This document shows, piece by piece, positions 25,855-34,141 of a stretch of 64,000 bases of DNA. Under the pieces are notes generated by a model. It was not told where the DNA came from, made no database searches, and saw nothing but the letters and a program-made list of their open reading frames with translations. A program made the position numbers and the translations under genes. The stretch's first letter is position 1. Each line of letters opens with the position of its first letter. Origin of the DNA: an uncultured bacterium (GTDB lineage Bacteria > Cyanobacteriota > Vampirovibrionia > Gastranaerophilales > Gastranaerophilaceae); NCBI GenBank assembly GCA_902761735.1, contig CACWLL010000004.1, forward strand, positions 62,001 through 126,000. The letters are read 5' to 3'.

Positions 25855-26923
25855 TATTAGACTCCTTCTCTTCCTCGGCAATCAAATTTTCCATTTTTTT
25901 ATTTCTCATAACCGATGAAATAAATGCGGCAACAATGAATCCCAAACCTATTAGACCTGTTATAACTTCAGGCACTTCTTTTACCGTTGAGATGAGCATT
26001 AATCCGGCTAATGCGCCGATAGCCCAATGTGCGCCGTGTTCAAGGTATACAAATTGAGCAAGAGTTTTCTTTTCTACAAGTAAAATAGTGAGAGAACGGA
26101 CAAACATTGCACCTATTGACAAACCAATAGTTATAATTATAATATCTTTACTTAATGCAAAAGCTCCCAAAACTCCGTCTAAAGAGAATGAAGCATCAAT
26201 TAACTCAAGATAAATGAAACTTATTAATCCTGTGCAGGCTATTTGTTTACCTTCACAAGCCGCTAAACGCATCTCTTCATGACGTTCAAGATAGTGAGTA
26301 AACCCTTCGATAAGTAAATATGTAATGATACCTGCTATTCCGGCAATCATAACCGGCAATTTTTGTTCTGCCGAAACAAAGTATTGAGTTGTAAGCAGCA
26401 TAAAAAGTGCAAGTACAATTTCTATACCCTTTAAATGATCAAGGTGGGCAAGAGGAGCTTCAACAATTCTAATCCAATGTACATCTTTTTTATGGTTAAA
26501 GAAATAGTTCAAGAATAACATTACAAGGAATAACCCGCCAAAAGTGACTATTGGTGCGTGTGTTTGGTGCAGATAATATGCATATTTGTCGGCGTTAGTT
26601 GTTGCTATTTTTAAGACTTCCAGCATACTGAGCTTTGCAAAAATTGCAACAACAAGAATCGGGAATAGAAATCTCATACCAAAAACCGCAATTGCAATAC
26701 CCCATGTAATAAATCTGTGGCGCCATTTTTCAGACATCTTTTCCAGTTTCATAGCATTTACAACGGCGTTATCAAAGGATAAACTGACTTCTAAAACGCC
26801 TAATACTAACGCAATAAATACGCAAGTCAGCCCGCTTCCCGGATGAGTGTGATTCCCCCATAAATAAGCTCCGATTAACCCTGCTGCCGTTACAATGTAT
26901 GAACCTAAAAAATATTTAAGCAT
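25847..26923 (-). CDS. TerC/DUF475 family integral membrane protein
   Basis: 358 residues with about nine hydrophobic helices. The family motif LEVSLSFDNAVVNAMK (acidic FDN in a helix) and the second half LELIDASFSLDGVLGAFA place it in the TerC-like superfamily, most like the longer DUF475 group. TerC-type proteins have been linked to tellurite resistance and, more generally, to metal (Mn) export coupled to the secretion pathway; the substrate here is inference. RBS AGAGGAG before the ATG. Forms a two-gene unit with the glycosyltransferase. Confidence 0.88.
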   Translation of the reverse strand: MLKYFLGSYIVTAAGLIGAYLWGNHTHPGSGLTCVFIALVLGVLEVSLSFDNAVVNAMKLEKMSEKWRHRFITWGIAIAVFGMRFLFPILVVAIFAKLSMLEVLKIATTNADKYAYYLHQTHAPIVTFGGLFLVMLFLNYFFNHKKDVHWIRIVEAPLAHLDHLKGIEIVLALFMLLTTQYFVSAEQKLPVMIAGIAGIITYLLIEGFTHYLERHEEMRLAACEGKQIACTGLISFIYLELIDASFSLDGVLGAFALSKDIIIITIGLSIGAMFVRSLTILLVEKKTLAQFVYLEHGAHWAIGALAGLMLISTVKEVPEVITGLIGLGFIVAAFISSVMRNKKMENLIAEEEKESNNA

Positions 26924-27029
26924 TTATGTATTCTCCTCTTTATTTTATTAAAGCACTTTTTATTGTATATTGCAATACTGAAGATGACGTAATTGCACTG
27001 ATAGCGTATATTTATAGAATTATATCCTG

Positions 27030-27058
27030 TTGACCTGTGTTTATATTTTTCATATAAT
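27030..27058 (+). promoter_or_regulatory. Promoter of glmU
   Basis: TTGACC (27030-27035), 17-base spacer, perfect TATAAT (27053-27058). Transcription would begin near 27065, giving a leader of about 22 bases with the ribosome site TATGGAG. Confidence 0.75.
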
Positions 27059-27086
27059 TTTATCAAAAGTTATTATGGAGTAGAAA

Positions 27087-28370
27087 ATGGATATAAAATC
27101 AGTTATATTAGCGGCCGGCAAAGGCACCAGAATGAAGTCGGACATTCCAAAAGTTTTGCACGAAATATACGGTAAAACTCTTTTGGGTTATGTCCTTGAT
27201 AATGTGAAAAATATTACAAGTGAAAATTTTGTAATAGTAGGTCATCATAGTGAAGAAGTTGAAAAGTACCTCAAGACAAATTATGAAAATGCAAAAACTG
27301 TATTGCAGCAACCTCAGTTGGGAACAGGACACGCTGTTTCTATGGTTTGTCCGGAATTAGAAAATTATGATGGTCTTGTACTTATATTATGCGGTGATAC
27401 ACCCCTTATAACTGAAGATACTTTGAGAAACTTTGTTGATTACCACATTTCATCACAATCAGATTTAACTGTTATGAGTACGATTTTTGATGACCCTACA
27501 AATTACGGAAGAATTATTCGAGATACGGATAATTCTCTAAAATGTATTGTCGAAGAAAAAGATGCAACTTCTGAGCAAAAAGCAGTTAAAGAAGTTAATG
27601 CAGGTATATATTGTCTTAATTGGAGAAAGATAAAGTCAGCTTTTTCTCAATTGACGAGTAACAATGCGCAAGGGGAATACTACCTTACTGATATTATAGA
27701 ATGGGGTAAGAAAAATAATTTAACGGTGAATGCGTATATATTGCAGGATAATACAGAAATATACGGTATAAATTCAAGGGTTAATCTTGCTCAAGCTACA
27801 AGGTATTTGACAGATAGAGTTTTGAACAAATTAATGATAAACGGTGTTACTATTGTTGATCCTGCAAGTACATGGATTAGTGCAGATACTGAGATAGGTA
27901 AGGATACTATTATATTCCCGTCAACATATATAGAGGGAAAGAACAGAATAGGTGCTAATTGTAAGATTGGTCCTTGTGCGCATTTGAGAGGGAATGTAAT
28001 TATAGATGATAATGTAAAAGTAGGGAATTTTGTAGAGGTTAAAAAATCACATATCCATTCAAATACAAATGTAGGACATCTTTCTTATATTGGTGATAGC
28101 GAATTGGGAGAGCAAGTAAATATCGGTGCAGGAACTATTACTGCAAATTATGAGCCTTTGAGCAAAATAAAAAGTAAAACAATTTTGAAAAACAATGTAA
28201 AAATCGGTTCAAATACCGTTCTTGTTGCCCCTGTTACGGTTGATGAAGGTGCAAATGTCGGGGCAGGTTCTGTAATTACAAAAAATGTTCCGGCTTGGGC
28301 GCTTGCAATTACTCGTTCACCGTTGAAAATAATATCAGATTGGGTAAGCAAAAAATTATTACAGAGGTGA
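27087..28370 (+). CDS. glmU: Bifunctional UDP-N-acetylglucosamine pyrophosphorylase / glucosamine-1-phosphate acetyltransferase
   Basis: Makes UDP-GlcNAc, the precursor of peptidoglycan and other glycans. 427 residues, somewhat shorter than the typical 450-460. N-terminal uridyltransferase: VILAAGKGTRMKSDIPKVLH, LQQPQLGTGHAV, CGDTPLI. C-terminal left-handed beta-helix acetyltransferase with hexapeptide units and the active-site region VGNFVEVKKSHI, VGHLSYIGDSELG and NIGAGTITANYEP. The conserved domains are complete; the shorter length reflects a short C-terminus. Strong promoter and RBS; the next gene follows after four bases. Confidence 0.96.
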   Translation: MDIKSVILAAGKGTRMKSDIPKVLHEIYGKTLLGYVLDNVKNITSENFVIVGHHSEEVEKYLKTNYENAKTVLQQPQLGTGHAVSMVCPELENYDGLVLILCGDTPLITEDTLRNFVDYHISSQSDLTVMSTIFDDPTNYGRIIRDTDNSLKCIVEEKDATSEQKAVKEVNAGIYCLNWRKIKSAFSQLTSNNAQGEYYLTDIIEWGKKNNLTVNAYILQDNTEIYGINSRVNLAQATRYLTDRVLNKLMINGVTIVDPASTWISADTEIGKDTIIFPSTYIEGKNRIGANCKIGPCAHLRGNVIIDDNVKVGNFVEVKKSHIHSNTNVGHLSYIGDSELGEQVNIGAGTITANYEPLSKIKSKTILKNNVKIGSNTVLVAPVTVDEGANVGAGSVITKNVPAWALAITRSPLKIISDWVSKKLLQR

Positions 28371-28374
28371 CAAA

Positions 28375-28875
28375 ATGAAAATACAATCAATTTCACAGAT
28401 AAATAGCGATAAGCAAAATTTTTGTGCTATAAAATCAAAAGATTTTCTCGGCGGTTTTGCGTGGGATTATACTAAAAGTGCTAAAGATGTCTATGATGCG
28501 TTTGAAAATTCTCTGGTATTGCAAAAGTTTTGTAACAATAATGATGTAAAAGTTTCTTATATCTTAAATGCTATTGGTAATTATAATAAGGCAGCAACTC
28601 TAAAAATAGAAAAAATATTTCCAAAAGAGAAAAGTATTGTTGGAATGTTTTTAAGTTTGTTCAAACCTAAAAAAGAACAAGTGATATACATAAATTCTTT
28701 TGATTTGAGTTCCGCAAAAGCTAAAGAAGAATTAGCGGAAAAAATTTCTAAAATAAAAAATGATAGTGATATTTTAAATTATTGGAGGCATCCTTATGAT
28801 GAGTTTAACGGAACATATTCAAAGGCGCCTCATTGGACAAGGGTTGTTACAAATAAAAACAGGTCTATATATTAA
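28375..28875 (+). CDS. Orphan protein in the glmU unit
   Basis: 166 residues, not recognised. The N-terminus MKIQSISQINSDKQNFCAIK has the Ile/Asn/Gln-rich style of the window's other orphans. The body is Lys-rich and charged, with an amphipathic stretch KSIVGMFLSLFKPKKEQVIY; there is no signal peptide. It starts four bases after glmU behind GAGGTGAC, so it shares that transcript. The stop codon lies within the loop of the terminator hairpin. Confidence 0.7.
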   Translation: MKIQSISQINSDKQNFCAIKSKDFLGGFAWDYTKSAKDVYDAFENSLVLQKFCNNNDVKVSYILNAIGNYNKAATLKIEKIFPKEKSIVGMFLSLFKPKKEQVIYINSFDLSSAKAKEELAEKISKIKNDSDILNYWRHPYDEFNGTYSKAPHWTRVVTNKNRSIY

Positions 28876-28888
28876 TAGACCTGTTTTT
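28858..28888 (+). terminator. Terminator of the glmU unit
   Basis: Perfect stem AACAGGTCTA (28858-28867) with TAGACCTGTT (28876-28885), then T residues. The preceding gene ends inside the loop. Confidence 0.85.
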
Positions 28889-28907
28889 GTTATTCACCTT
28901 TGTAATT

Positions 28908-30302
28908 TTATTTTGTAATATAGTTTAGCAATGTTCTTACGCCGGCTCCTGTTGAACCGTATATAAATATACCTTGCGGTTTTTCAAGAAATGCAGTTCC
29001 TGCAATATCAATATGTGTCCATTTAATATTTTCTGATACAAATTCTTTCAGGAACATCCCTGCCGCAGAAGCTCCGCCATATCTTGAACCGGTATTCTTC
29101 ATATCTGCTATATCTGATTTTAAGCCTTTAAAATATTCATCAAACATTGGCAATTCCCAGTATTTTTCCCCGCTTTCTTTTGCAGTATTAATAATCTTTT
29201 CAATCAGTTCTTTATTATTGCCCATAACGCCTGAAGCTACCGTGCCAAGAGCCACCATACAAGCCCCTGTTAAGGTTGCAATGTCAATAATTTCATCAAC
29301 TTCAAGTTCTGAGGCGTAACATAGAGCATCTGCAAGGGTTAATCGACCTTCAGCATCAGTATTATCTACTTCGATTGTTTTTCCGTTTTTAGCTGTTAGA
29401 ATATCACCCGGTTTATAGGCGTTTTGTCCGGGCATATTTTCACACGCTGCAATTATCCCGTGGATTTCAATATCTTGAGGTTTAATTGTATTTAATGCCC
29501 TCATTACACCGAGCACACAAGCAGCACCTGACATATCATCACGCATTGTCAGCATTGATGATGCCGGTTTTAAATCCATTCCGCCGCTATCAAAGCATAA
29601 TCCTTTTCCAATTATTGCAATTCTTTTTTTAGGGTTGCCGTTAGAATATTTCATATGAATAAATTTAGGCGGCTCTGCGCTTCCTCTTGCAACTGCAAGA
29701 TATGCTCCCATACCCATTTTTTCAACTTCGTCTTTGTTATAAATTTTTGTATTTAAACCTTCAAATGATGATGCAAGTTCTGCAAGCTTTGTTGGTGTAG
29801 CGTATTCGGCAGGTTCATTGACCAGGTTTCGGCTAAATTTCATAGCTTCTCCGAAAATTATACCCTCGTTTATATCTTCTTCAGAAATTCCATAGAATGA
29901 TATTTCGTTAAGATGATGTTCTTTTTCTGTTTTATATTTATCGAAGGCATAATCTCCGATATAGGCCCCAATAACTGCTTCTTTTCCGTATTTAAGCCCG
30001 ACGTTAAGTGAAAAACATGCAGTTTTAGCTTTTATCTGTTTTAGTTTTTTTATGGCTTTAGCAATAGCTTCTGTCATTTTGTTTCCGTTAAATTCTTCTT
30101 TTTTACCGAATCCTATTACAAGAATTTTTGCTGCCGGAATTTGTCCGTATGTGTGAAGTAAGTATGTTTGACCTAATTTCCCTTCAAATCCGTCTTTTTC
30201 AATGGCATAGGTATTAGCCAATTCTTGTTCTGTTTTTTCTCCTTCAAACATATTGATGACAAGAACCTCTTTGTTAAAATCTTGTGAAAATTTAATTTCC
30301 AT
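28908..30302 (-). CDS. pepA: Leucyl aminopeptidase (M17 family)
   Basis: Removes N-terminal residues from peptides in the cytoplasm using two metal ions. 464 residues. The catalytic half shows GKGLCFDSGGMDLKP (metal-binding Lys/Asp), MRDDMSGAACVLG and the M17 signature NTDAEGRLTLADALCYA. The N-terminal half is a typical M17 alpha/beta domain. RBS AAGGAGAG eight bases before the ATG. Divergent from tcdA. Confidence 0.95.
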   Translation of the reverse strand: MEIKFSQDFNKEVLVINMFEGEKTEQELANTYAIEKDGFEGKLGQTYLLHTYGQIPAAKILVIGFGKKEEFNGNKMTEAIAKAIKKLKQIKAKTACFSLNVGLKYGKEAVIGAYIGDYAFDKYKTEKEHHLNEISFYGISEEDINEGIIFGEAMKFSRNLVNEPAEYATPTKLAELASSFEGLNTKIYNKDEVEKMGMGAYLAVARGSAEPPKFIHMKYSNGNPKKRIAIIGKGLCFDSGGMDLKPASSMLTMRDDMSGAACVLGVMRALNTIKPQDIEIHGIIAACENMPGQNAYKPGDILTAKNGKTIEVDNTDAEGRLTLADALCYASELEVDEIIDIATLTGACMVALGTVASGVMGNNKELIEKIINTAKESGEKYWELPMFDEYFKGLKSDIADMKNTGSRYGGASAAGMFLKEFVSENIKWTHIDIAGTAFLEKPQGIFIYGSTGAGVRTLLNYITK

Positions 30303-30373
30303 TGTTCACTCTCCTTTTCCTGCTTAGATTATAGCAAATTTATGATAAAATGAAAATACAGAGGTTAAATGAC

Positions 30374-31075
30374 ATGTCAGATAAGTTCTCAAGAACAGAA
30401 TTGCTACTGGGAAAAGAAGGAATGAAGAAGCTTGCAGCTGCAAGAGTTGCTGTTTTTGGCGTGGGTGGAGTCGGCGGATATGTTGTGGAGGCTCTTGCTC
30501 GTTCAGGAGTGGGAAATATTGATTTAGTTGATAATGATACTGTATGTATGTCAAACATAAATCGGCAAATAATTGCTACTACAAAAACTCTTGGAGAGTA
30601 TAAAGTAGATGTTGCAATGCAAAGAATCCTTGATATTAACCCTGAAATAAAGGTTAATGTGCATAAAACGTTTTATTCGCAGGAAACCTCCGGACTTTTT
30701 GATTTTTCCGAATATGACTATGTTGTAGATGCAATTGATACTGTATCGGGAAAGATTGAGCTTGTCTTGCAGGCAAATAAGACCTCTACTCCGATAATAT
30801 CTTCTATGGGTGCAGGTAATAAAATGAATCCGACAATGTTTGAAGTTTCGGATATTTATAAGACTTCTGTTTGCCCGCTGGCACGTGTAATGCGTCAAGA
30901 ACTGAAGAAACGTGGCATAAAAAATTTGAAAGTTGTGTATTCAAAAGAAACTCCGATTAAAATTCCAAAAGAAAAAATGTCATCAGGAAAAATAGTTCCG
31001 GGTAGCAACGCTTTCGTTCCCTCAGTAGCAGGTTTAATAATTGCGAGTGAAGTGATTAAAGATATAATAGCGTAA
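30374..31075 (+). CDS. tcdA: tRNA threonylcarbamoyladenosine dehydratase (E1/ThiF-like)
   Basis: ATP-dependent cyclisation of t6A37 in tRNA to ct6A. 233 residues. Nucleotide-binding VAVFGVGGVGGYVVEALARSG, the E1-type DLVDNDTVCMSNINRQI and YDYVVDAIDTVSGK are present, as is the TcdA-typical ISSMGAGNKMNPTMFEVSDI. The start MSDKFSRTELLLG at 30374 has AGAGG nine bases upstream; an ATG at 30350 lies only three bases after the TATGAT -10 box (30341-30346) and is unlikely to be used. Could in principle be another HesA/MoeB-like protein, but the GNKMNPT stretch favours TcdA. Confidence 0.9.
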   Translation: MSDKFSRTELLLGKEGMKKLAAARVAVFGVGGVGGYVVEALARSGVGNIDLVDNDTVCMSNINRQIIATTKTLGEYKVDVAMQRILDINPEIKVNVHKTFYSQETSGLFDFSEYDYVVDAIDTVSGKIELVLQANKTSTPIISSMGAGNKMNPTMFEVSDIYKTSVCPLARVMRQELKKRGIKNLKVVYSKETPIKIPKEKMSSGKIVPGSNAFVPSVAGLIIASEVIKDIIA

Positions 31076-31083
31076 CCAATCAG

Positions 31084-31118
31084 CACAAAAAACCCGATTA
31101 ACGGGCTCTTTGTGTCAA
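31084..31118. terminator. Terminator between tcdA and the small genes
   Basis: CCCG-atta-ACGGG core within an outer CACAAA/TTTGTG pair. A run of six A residues on the left gives a T-tract on the minus strand, so it mainly serves the leftward small genes; on the plus strand TCAATTTTTC follows. Confidence 0.6.
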
Positions 31119-31168
31119 TTTTTCATTCCTTCAAAATCCGGTTTCTATAAAACAACGAGCATGCTCTT

Positions 31169-31351
31169 TTATCTGGCAACTGATGTTTTTAGTTCATCAT
31201 ACTTAGTGCTTGCTTGAATGTTTTTCAGATATTTTGTTAAGGATTTTGCAACCATTTTAGAACGTTTCTGAGCTTCTTTGTCCAAAATCTCGAAATATTC
31301 GTCAATTGAGGACATAACATAACCTTGATCGTTTAGATTACCGTTTAACAT
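31169..31351 (-). CDS. Small helical orphan protein downstream of RHH gene
   Basis: 60 residues, not recognised. Charged and helical: MSSIDEYFEILDKEAQKRSK and MVAKSLTKYLKNIQASTKYD. RBS AGGGGA six bases before the ATG. It follows the ribbon-helix-helix gene by 46 bases on the same strand and ends near a terminator. It has no feature of a known toxin family, so I do not call it a toxin. Confidence 0.6.
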   Translation of the reverse strand: MLNGNLNDQGYVMSSIDEYFEILDKEAQKRSKMVAKSLTKYLKNIQASTKYDELKTSVAR

Positions 31352-31397
31352 ATTCCCCTAACCTTTCTTACAATTCTATTATACTACAATATTTTTT

Positions 31398-31586
31398 TTA
31401 GCCAAGTAATGTTTCAAGAATTTCAGCATTTTTAGTTGCTCGACCAGAATTTCTTACCTGATTTCTGTACATGTAAGTTCTTAACGCTTCTCTGATTAAT
31501 TCTGAGCGTGTTCGGTTTTCTGCTTCCGCAACATTGTCAATTTCATCTAAAAATCTTTCCGGCATTGAAATTAAAACTCTTGCCAT
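31398..31586 (-). CDS. Ribbon-helix-helix (CopG/Arc type) DNA-binding protein
   Basis: 62 residues. The N-terminal strand MARVLISMPERFLDEID and the two helices with NRTRSELIREALRTYM form a standard RHH domain, which dimerises and binds operator DNA through the beta-strand. Such proteins often act as antitoxins or small repressors. RBS AGAGG seven bases before the ATG. No convincing toxin gene is adjacent. Target unknown; autoregulation is likely by family habit. Confidence 0.85.
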   Translation of the reverse strand: MARVLISMPERFLDEIDNVAEAENRTRSELIREALRTYMYRNQVRNSGRATKNAEILETLLG

Positions 31587-31779
31587 AATCGTACCTCTTT
31601 CAGTTTTCCCTATTTTGTATTTTCCCTTACATTTATATAAAGTATCGGAAATAATAAAAATTGCTTATTTTGTATATACAAAATATAAATTTCTTAACAT
31701 AATTTTATATTTTTTGTAAATGCTATACTTAAAAGCTTGTTACATTGTTAATAGGAGATACTTTTAATAAATAATTTTG

Positions 31780-31788
31780 TGTTACAAT
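31780..31788 (+). promoter_or_regulatory. Extended -10 promoter of mnmG (leaderless type)
   Basis: TGT-TACAAT followed by exactly six bases and the ATG at 31795. No Shine-Dalgarno sequence is present. A further -10-like TGC-TATACT lies upstream near 31720. Confidence 0.6.
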
Positions 31789-31794
31789 TTTGTT

Positions 31795-33678
31795 ATGAAT
31801 TACCTCAATAATAAATACGATGTAATGGTGGTAGGAGCCGGTCACGCCGGTTGCGAAGCGGCATTAGCCTGTGCAAGACTGGGCTTAAAGGTTTTGCTTG
31901 CAACATTGAATGTTGCAAATATTGCTTTGCAGCCTTGTAATCCTGCAATAGGAGGCCCTGCCAAGTCGACGCTTGTCAGAGAAATTGATGCGTTGGGCGG
32001 TGAAATGGGCTTAGCTGCTGACGCTACTTATCTTCAAATGAAAACATTGAATTCCTCAAAAGGCCCTGCCGTCAGGGCTCTAAGAGCTCAATCCGATAAA
32101 AGAGAATATTCTGATTATATGCGTAATGTTATTGAGAGTAATGAGAATATTTTTTTACGGCAAGCGTGTATAACGGATTTAATTGTTGAGAATGGACGTG
32201 TGTCGGGAGCAAGAGATGAATTTGGTATTGAATATTCTGTAGATGCTGCTATTCTTACGACAGGAACTTCTCTTGACGGTAAAATATGGGTTGGACTTCA
32301 AGCGTACAGTGCCGGCAGATTAGGAGAAAAGGCGGCTTTCGGTTTATCCGATTCATTGAGAAGTTTAGGAATAAACCTTAAGAAATTAAAGACGGGAACG
32401 CCTCCTCGAGTAGATAAAAGGACAATAGATTATTCAAAAATGGATATTCAGCCCGGTGATGAAGTTTTAAATTTTTATTCTTTCAGACCAAATCGACCGG
32501 TCAGAAAGCAGTATCCGTGTTATTTAACAAGGACTAATGAAAAAACTCATAAAATTATTCAAGCTAATCTTGACAAATCACCTATGTTTAAAGGACTTAT
32601 TCAGGGTGTAGGGCCTCGTTATTGTCCGTCAATTGAGGATAAAGTTGTAAGATTCAGTAAAAACCCTTCTCATCATATATTTATTGAGCCGGAGGGATTG
32701 GGTAATTATGAGGTATATATTCAAGGTTTTTCAAGCAGTCTGCCTGCAAATGTTCAGGTGGAAATGCTAAGAACTCTTCCGGGATTGGAAAATGCCCATG
32801 TGATTAAGCCGGCGTATGCTGTTGAGTATGATTATGTCCCTGCGGTTCAAACAATGCATTCTTTGATGTCAAAGCAGATTCAGGGTCTGTTTTTTGCAGG
32901 GCAAATTAACGGGACAAGCGGATACGAGGAAGCTGCGGCTCAGGGTTTGATTGCAGGTATTAATGCATATAATTTTTTAAATGGTTCTGAAATGCTTGAA
33001 CTTTCAAGAAGTTCATCGTATACCGGAACATTGATTGATGATTTGGTAACAAAAGACATTCAAGATCCGTACAGAATGCTGACTTCCCGTTCTGAATACA
33101 GACTCTTATTGAGGCAGGATAATGCGGATGAACGATTAACTCCTATTGGTTATAAAGTAGGTTTGATTGATGATGCTCAGTATGAAAGATTTAAACAGAA
33201 GCAAGAAAATATTCAAAAAGAAGTTCAGCGTTTAAGAGATGTTAAGGTTGCAGCAAATGAATCTAATTCTGAAATTCTTGCAAAATACGGTGAAGGGCTT
33301 GAGAGAACAATGAAACTTGCTGAGTTGCTAAAACGTCCTAATATAAGTTATGAAATATTAAAAGAATTAAATCCTGAAACGAAGGAATTAAATTTAACAC
33401 GAGATGTTTGCGAGCAGGTAGAAATTCTTATAAAATATGAGGGTTATTTAAAGCGTCAGGAAGTTCAGGTAGAGCAGGCTTCAAAACTGGATAAGTTTAA
33501 AATACCGGAGGATATTGATTATATGGCGATAGAGCATATTTCTTCGGAAACTAAAGAAAAACTTCAAAAAATCAGACCAAAGACTTTAGCACAAGCTTCC
33601 CGTATAGGCGGAGTTAAACCTGCTGATATATCTGTTTTAATGGTTTTATTAGAACGACATGCTATTGCACGAAAATAA
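31795..33678 (+). CDS. mnmG: tRNA uridine-5-carboxymethylaminomethyl modification enzyme MnmG (GidA)
   Basis: With MnmE it installs the cmnm5 group on wobble U34 of several tRNAs, using FAD. 627 residues, normal length. FAD-binding VVGAGHAGCEAALACARLG at the N-terminus; NPAIGGPAKSTLVREIDALGG and GTSGYEEAAAQGLIAGINA are MnmG signatures; the C-terminal helical MnmE-binding part is present. I start at the ATG at 31795, MNYLNNKYDVMVVGAGHAG. The -10 box lies six bases upstream and no ribosome site exists, so it is probably leaderless. mnmE is not adjacent. Confidence 0.96.
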   Translation: MNYLNNKYDVMVVGAGHAGCEAALACARLGLKVLLATLNVANIALQPCNPAIGGPAKSTLVREIDALGGEMGLAADATYLQMKTLNSSKGPAVRALRAQSDKREYSDYMRNVIESNENIFLRQACITDLIVENGRVSGARDEFGIEYSVDAAILTTGTSLDGKIWVGLQAYSAGRLGEKAAFGLSDSLRSLGINLKKLKTGTPPRVDKRTIDYSKMDIQPGDEVLNFYSFRPNRPVRKQYPCYLTRTNEKTHKIIQANLDKSPMFKGLIQGVGPRYCPSIEDKVVRFSKNPSHHIFIEPEGLGNYEVYIQGFSSSLPANVQVEMLRTLPGLENAHVIKPAYAVEYDYVPAVQTMHSLMSKQIQGLFFAGQINGTSGYEEAAAQGLIAGINAYNFLNGSEMLELSRSSSYTGTLIDDLVTKDIQDPYRMLTSRSEYRLLLRQDNADERLTPIGYKVGLIDDAQYERFKQKQENIQKEVQRLRDVKVAANESNSEILAKYGEGLERTMKLAELLKRPNISYEILKELNPETKELNLTRDVCEQVEILIKYEGYLKRQEVQVEQASKLDKFKIPEDIDYMAIEHISSETKEKLQKIRPKTLAQASRIGGVKPADISVLMVLLERHAIARK

Positions 33679-33715
33679 TTTATTTATGGTAAAATACTGG
33701 TAAGGAGTTACGGAT

Positions 33716-34138
33716 ATGAAGATAGCGATTGCTGCTGATCATGGCGGTTTTGAATATAAAAATGAAATTATAAAACATCTTAGCAGATATGAAGTAAAAG
33801 ATTTTGGAACTTTTTCCGAAGAGTCTTGTGATTACCCGGAATTTGCCAAAAAGGTTGCACTGGAAGTTGCGTCAGGTAATTATGACCGTGGAATTTTAAT
33901 CTGTGGAACAGGTATAGGAATGTCTATTTGCGCAAATAAAGTCAAAGGTATAAGGGCAGCACTTTGTTCCGATAAATTTTCTGCAAAGGCAACAAGAGAG
34001 CATAATGATTCAAATATATTATGTATGGGTGCAAGAGTTATAGATTTACCATTGGCGATTGAGATTACTGATATATGGTTGAGTACCCCTTTTTCAAATG
34101 AAGAACGGCACATAAGACGTATCGGAATGATTGAATAG
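33716..34138 (+). CDS. rpiB: Ribose-5-phosphate isomerase B
   Basis: Interconverts ribose-5-phosphate and ribulose-5-phosphate in the pentose phosphate pathway. 140 residues, RpiB/LacA/LacB family. MKIAIAADHGGFEYK at the start, the active-site CGTGIGMSICANK with catalytic Cys, and REHNDSNILCMGARV are clear. RBS AAGGAG ten bases before the ATG. Only three bases separate it from comEC. Confidence 0.95.
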   Translation: MKIAIAADHGGFEYKNEIIKHLSRYEVKDFGTFSEESCDYPEFAKKVALEVASGNYDRGILICGTGIGMSICANKVKGIRAALCSDKFSAKATREHNDSNILCMGARVIDLPLAIEITDIWLSTPFSNEERHIRRIGMIE

Positions 34139-34141
34139 CAA

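Noticed and set aside
31169-31586. Classical toxin-antitoxin locus
   Set aside because: The RHH protein could be an antitoxin, but the 60-residue neighbour shows no toxin motif.
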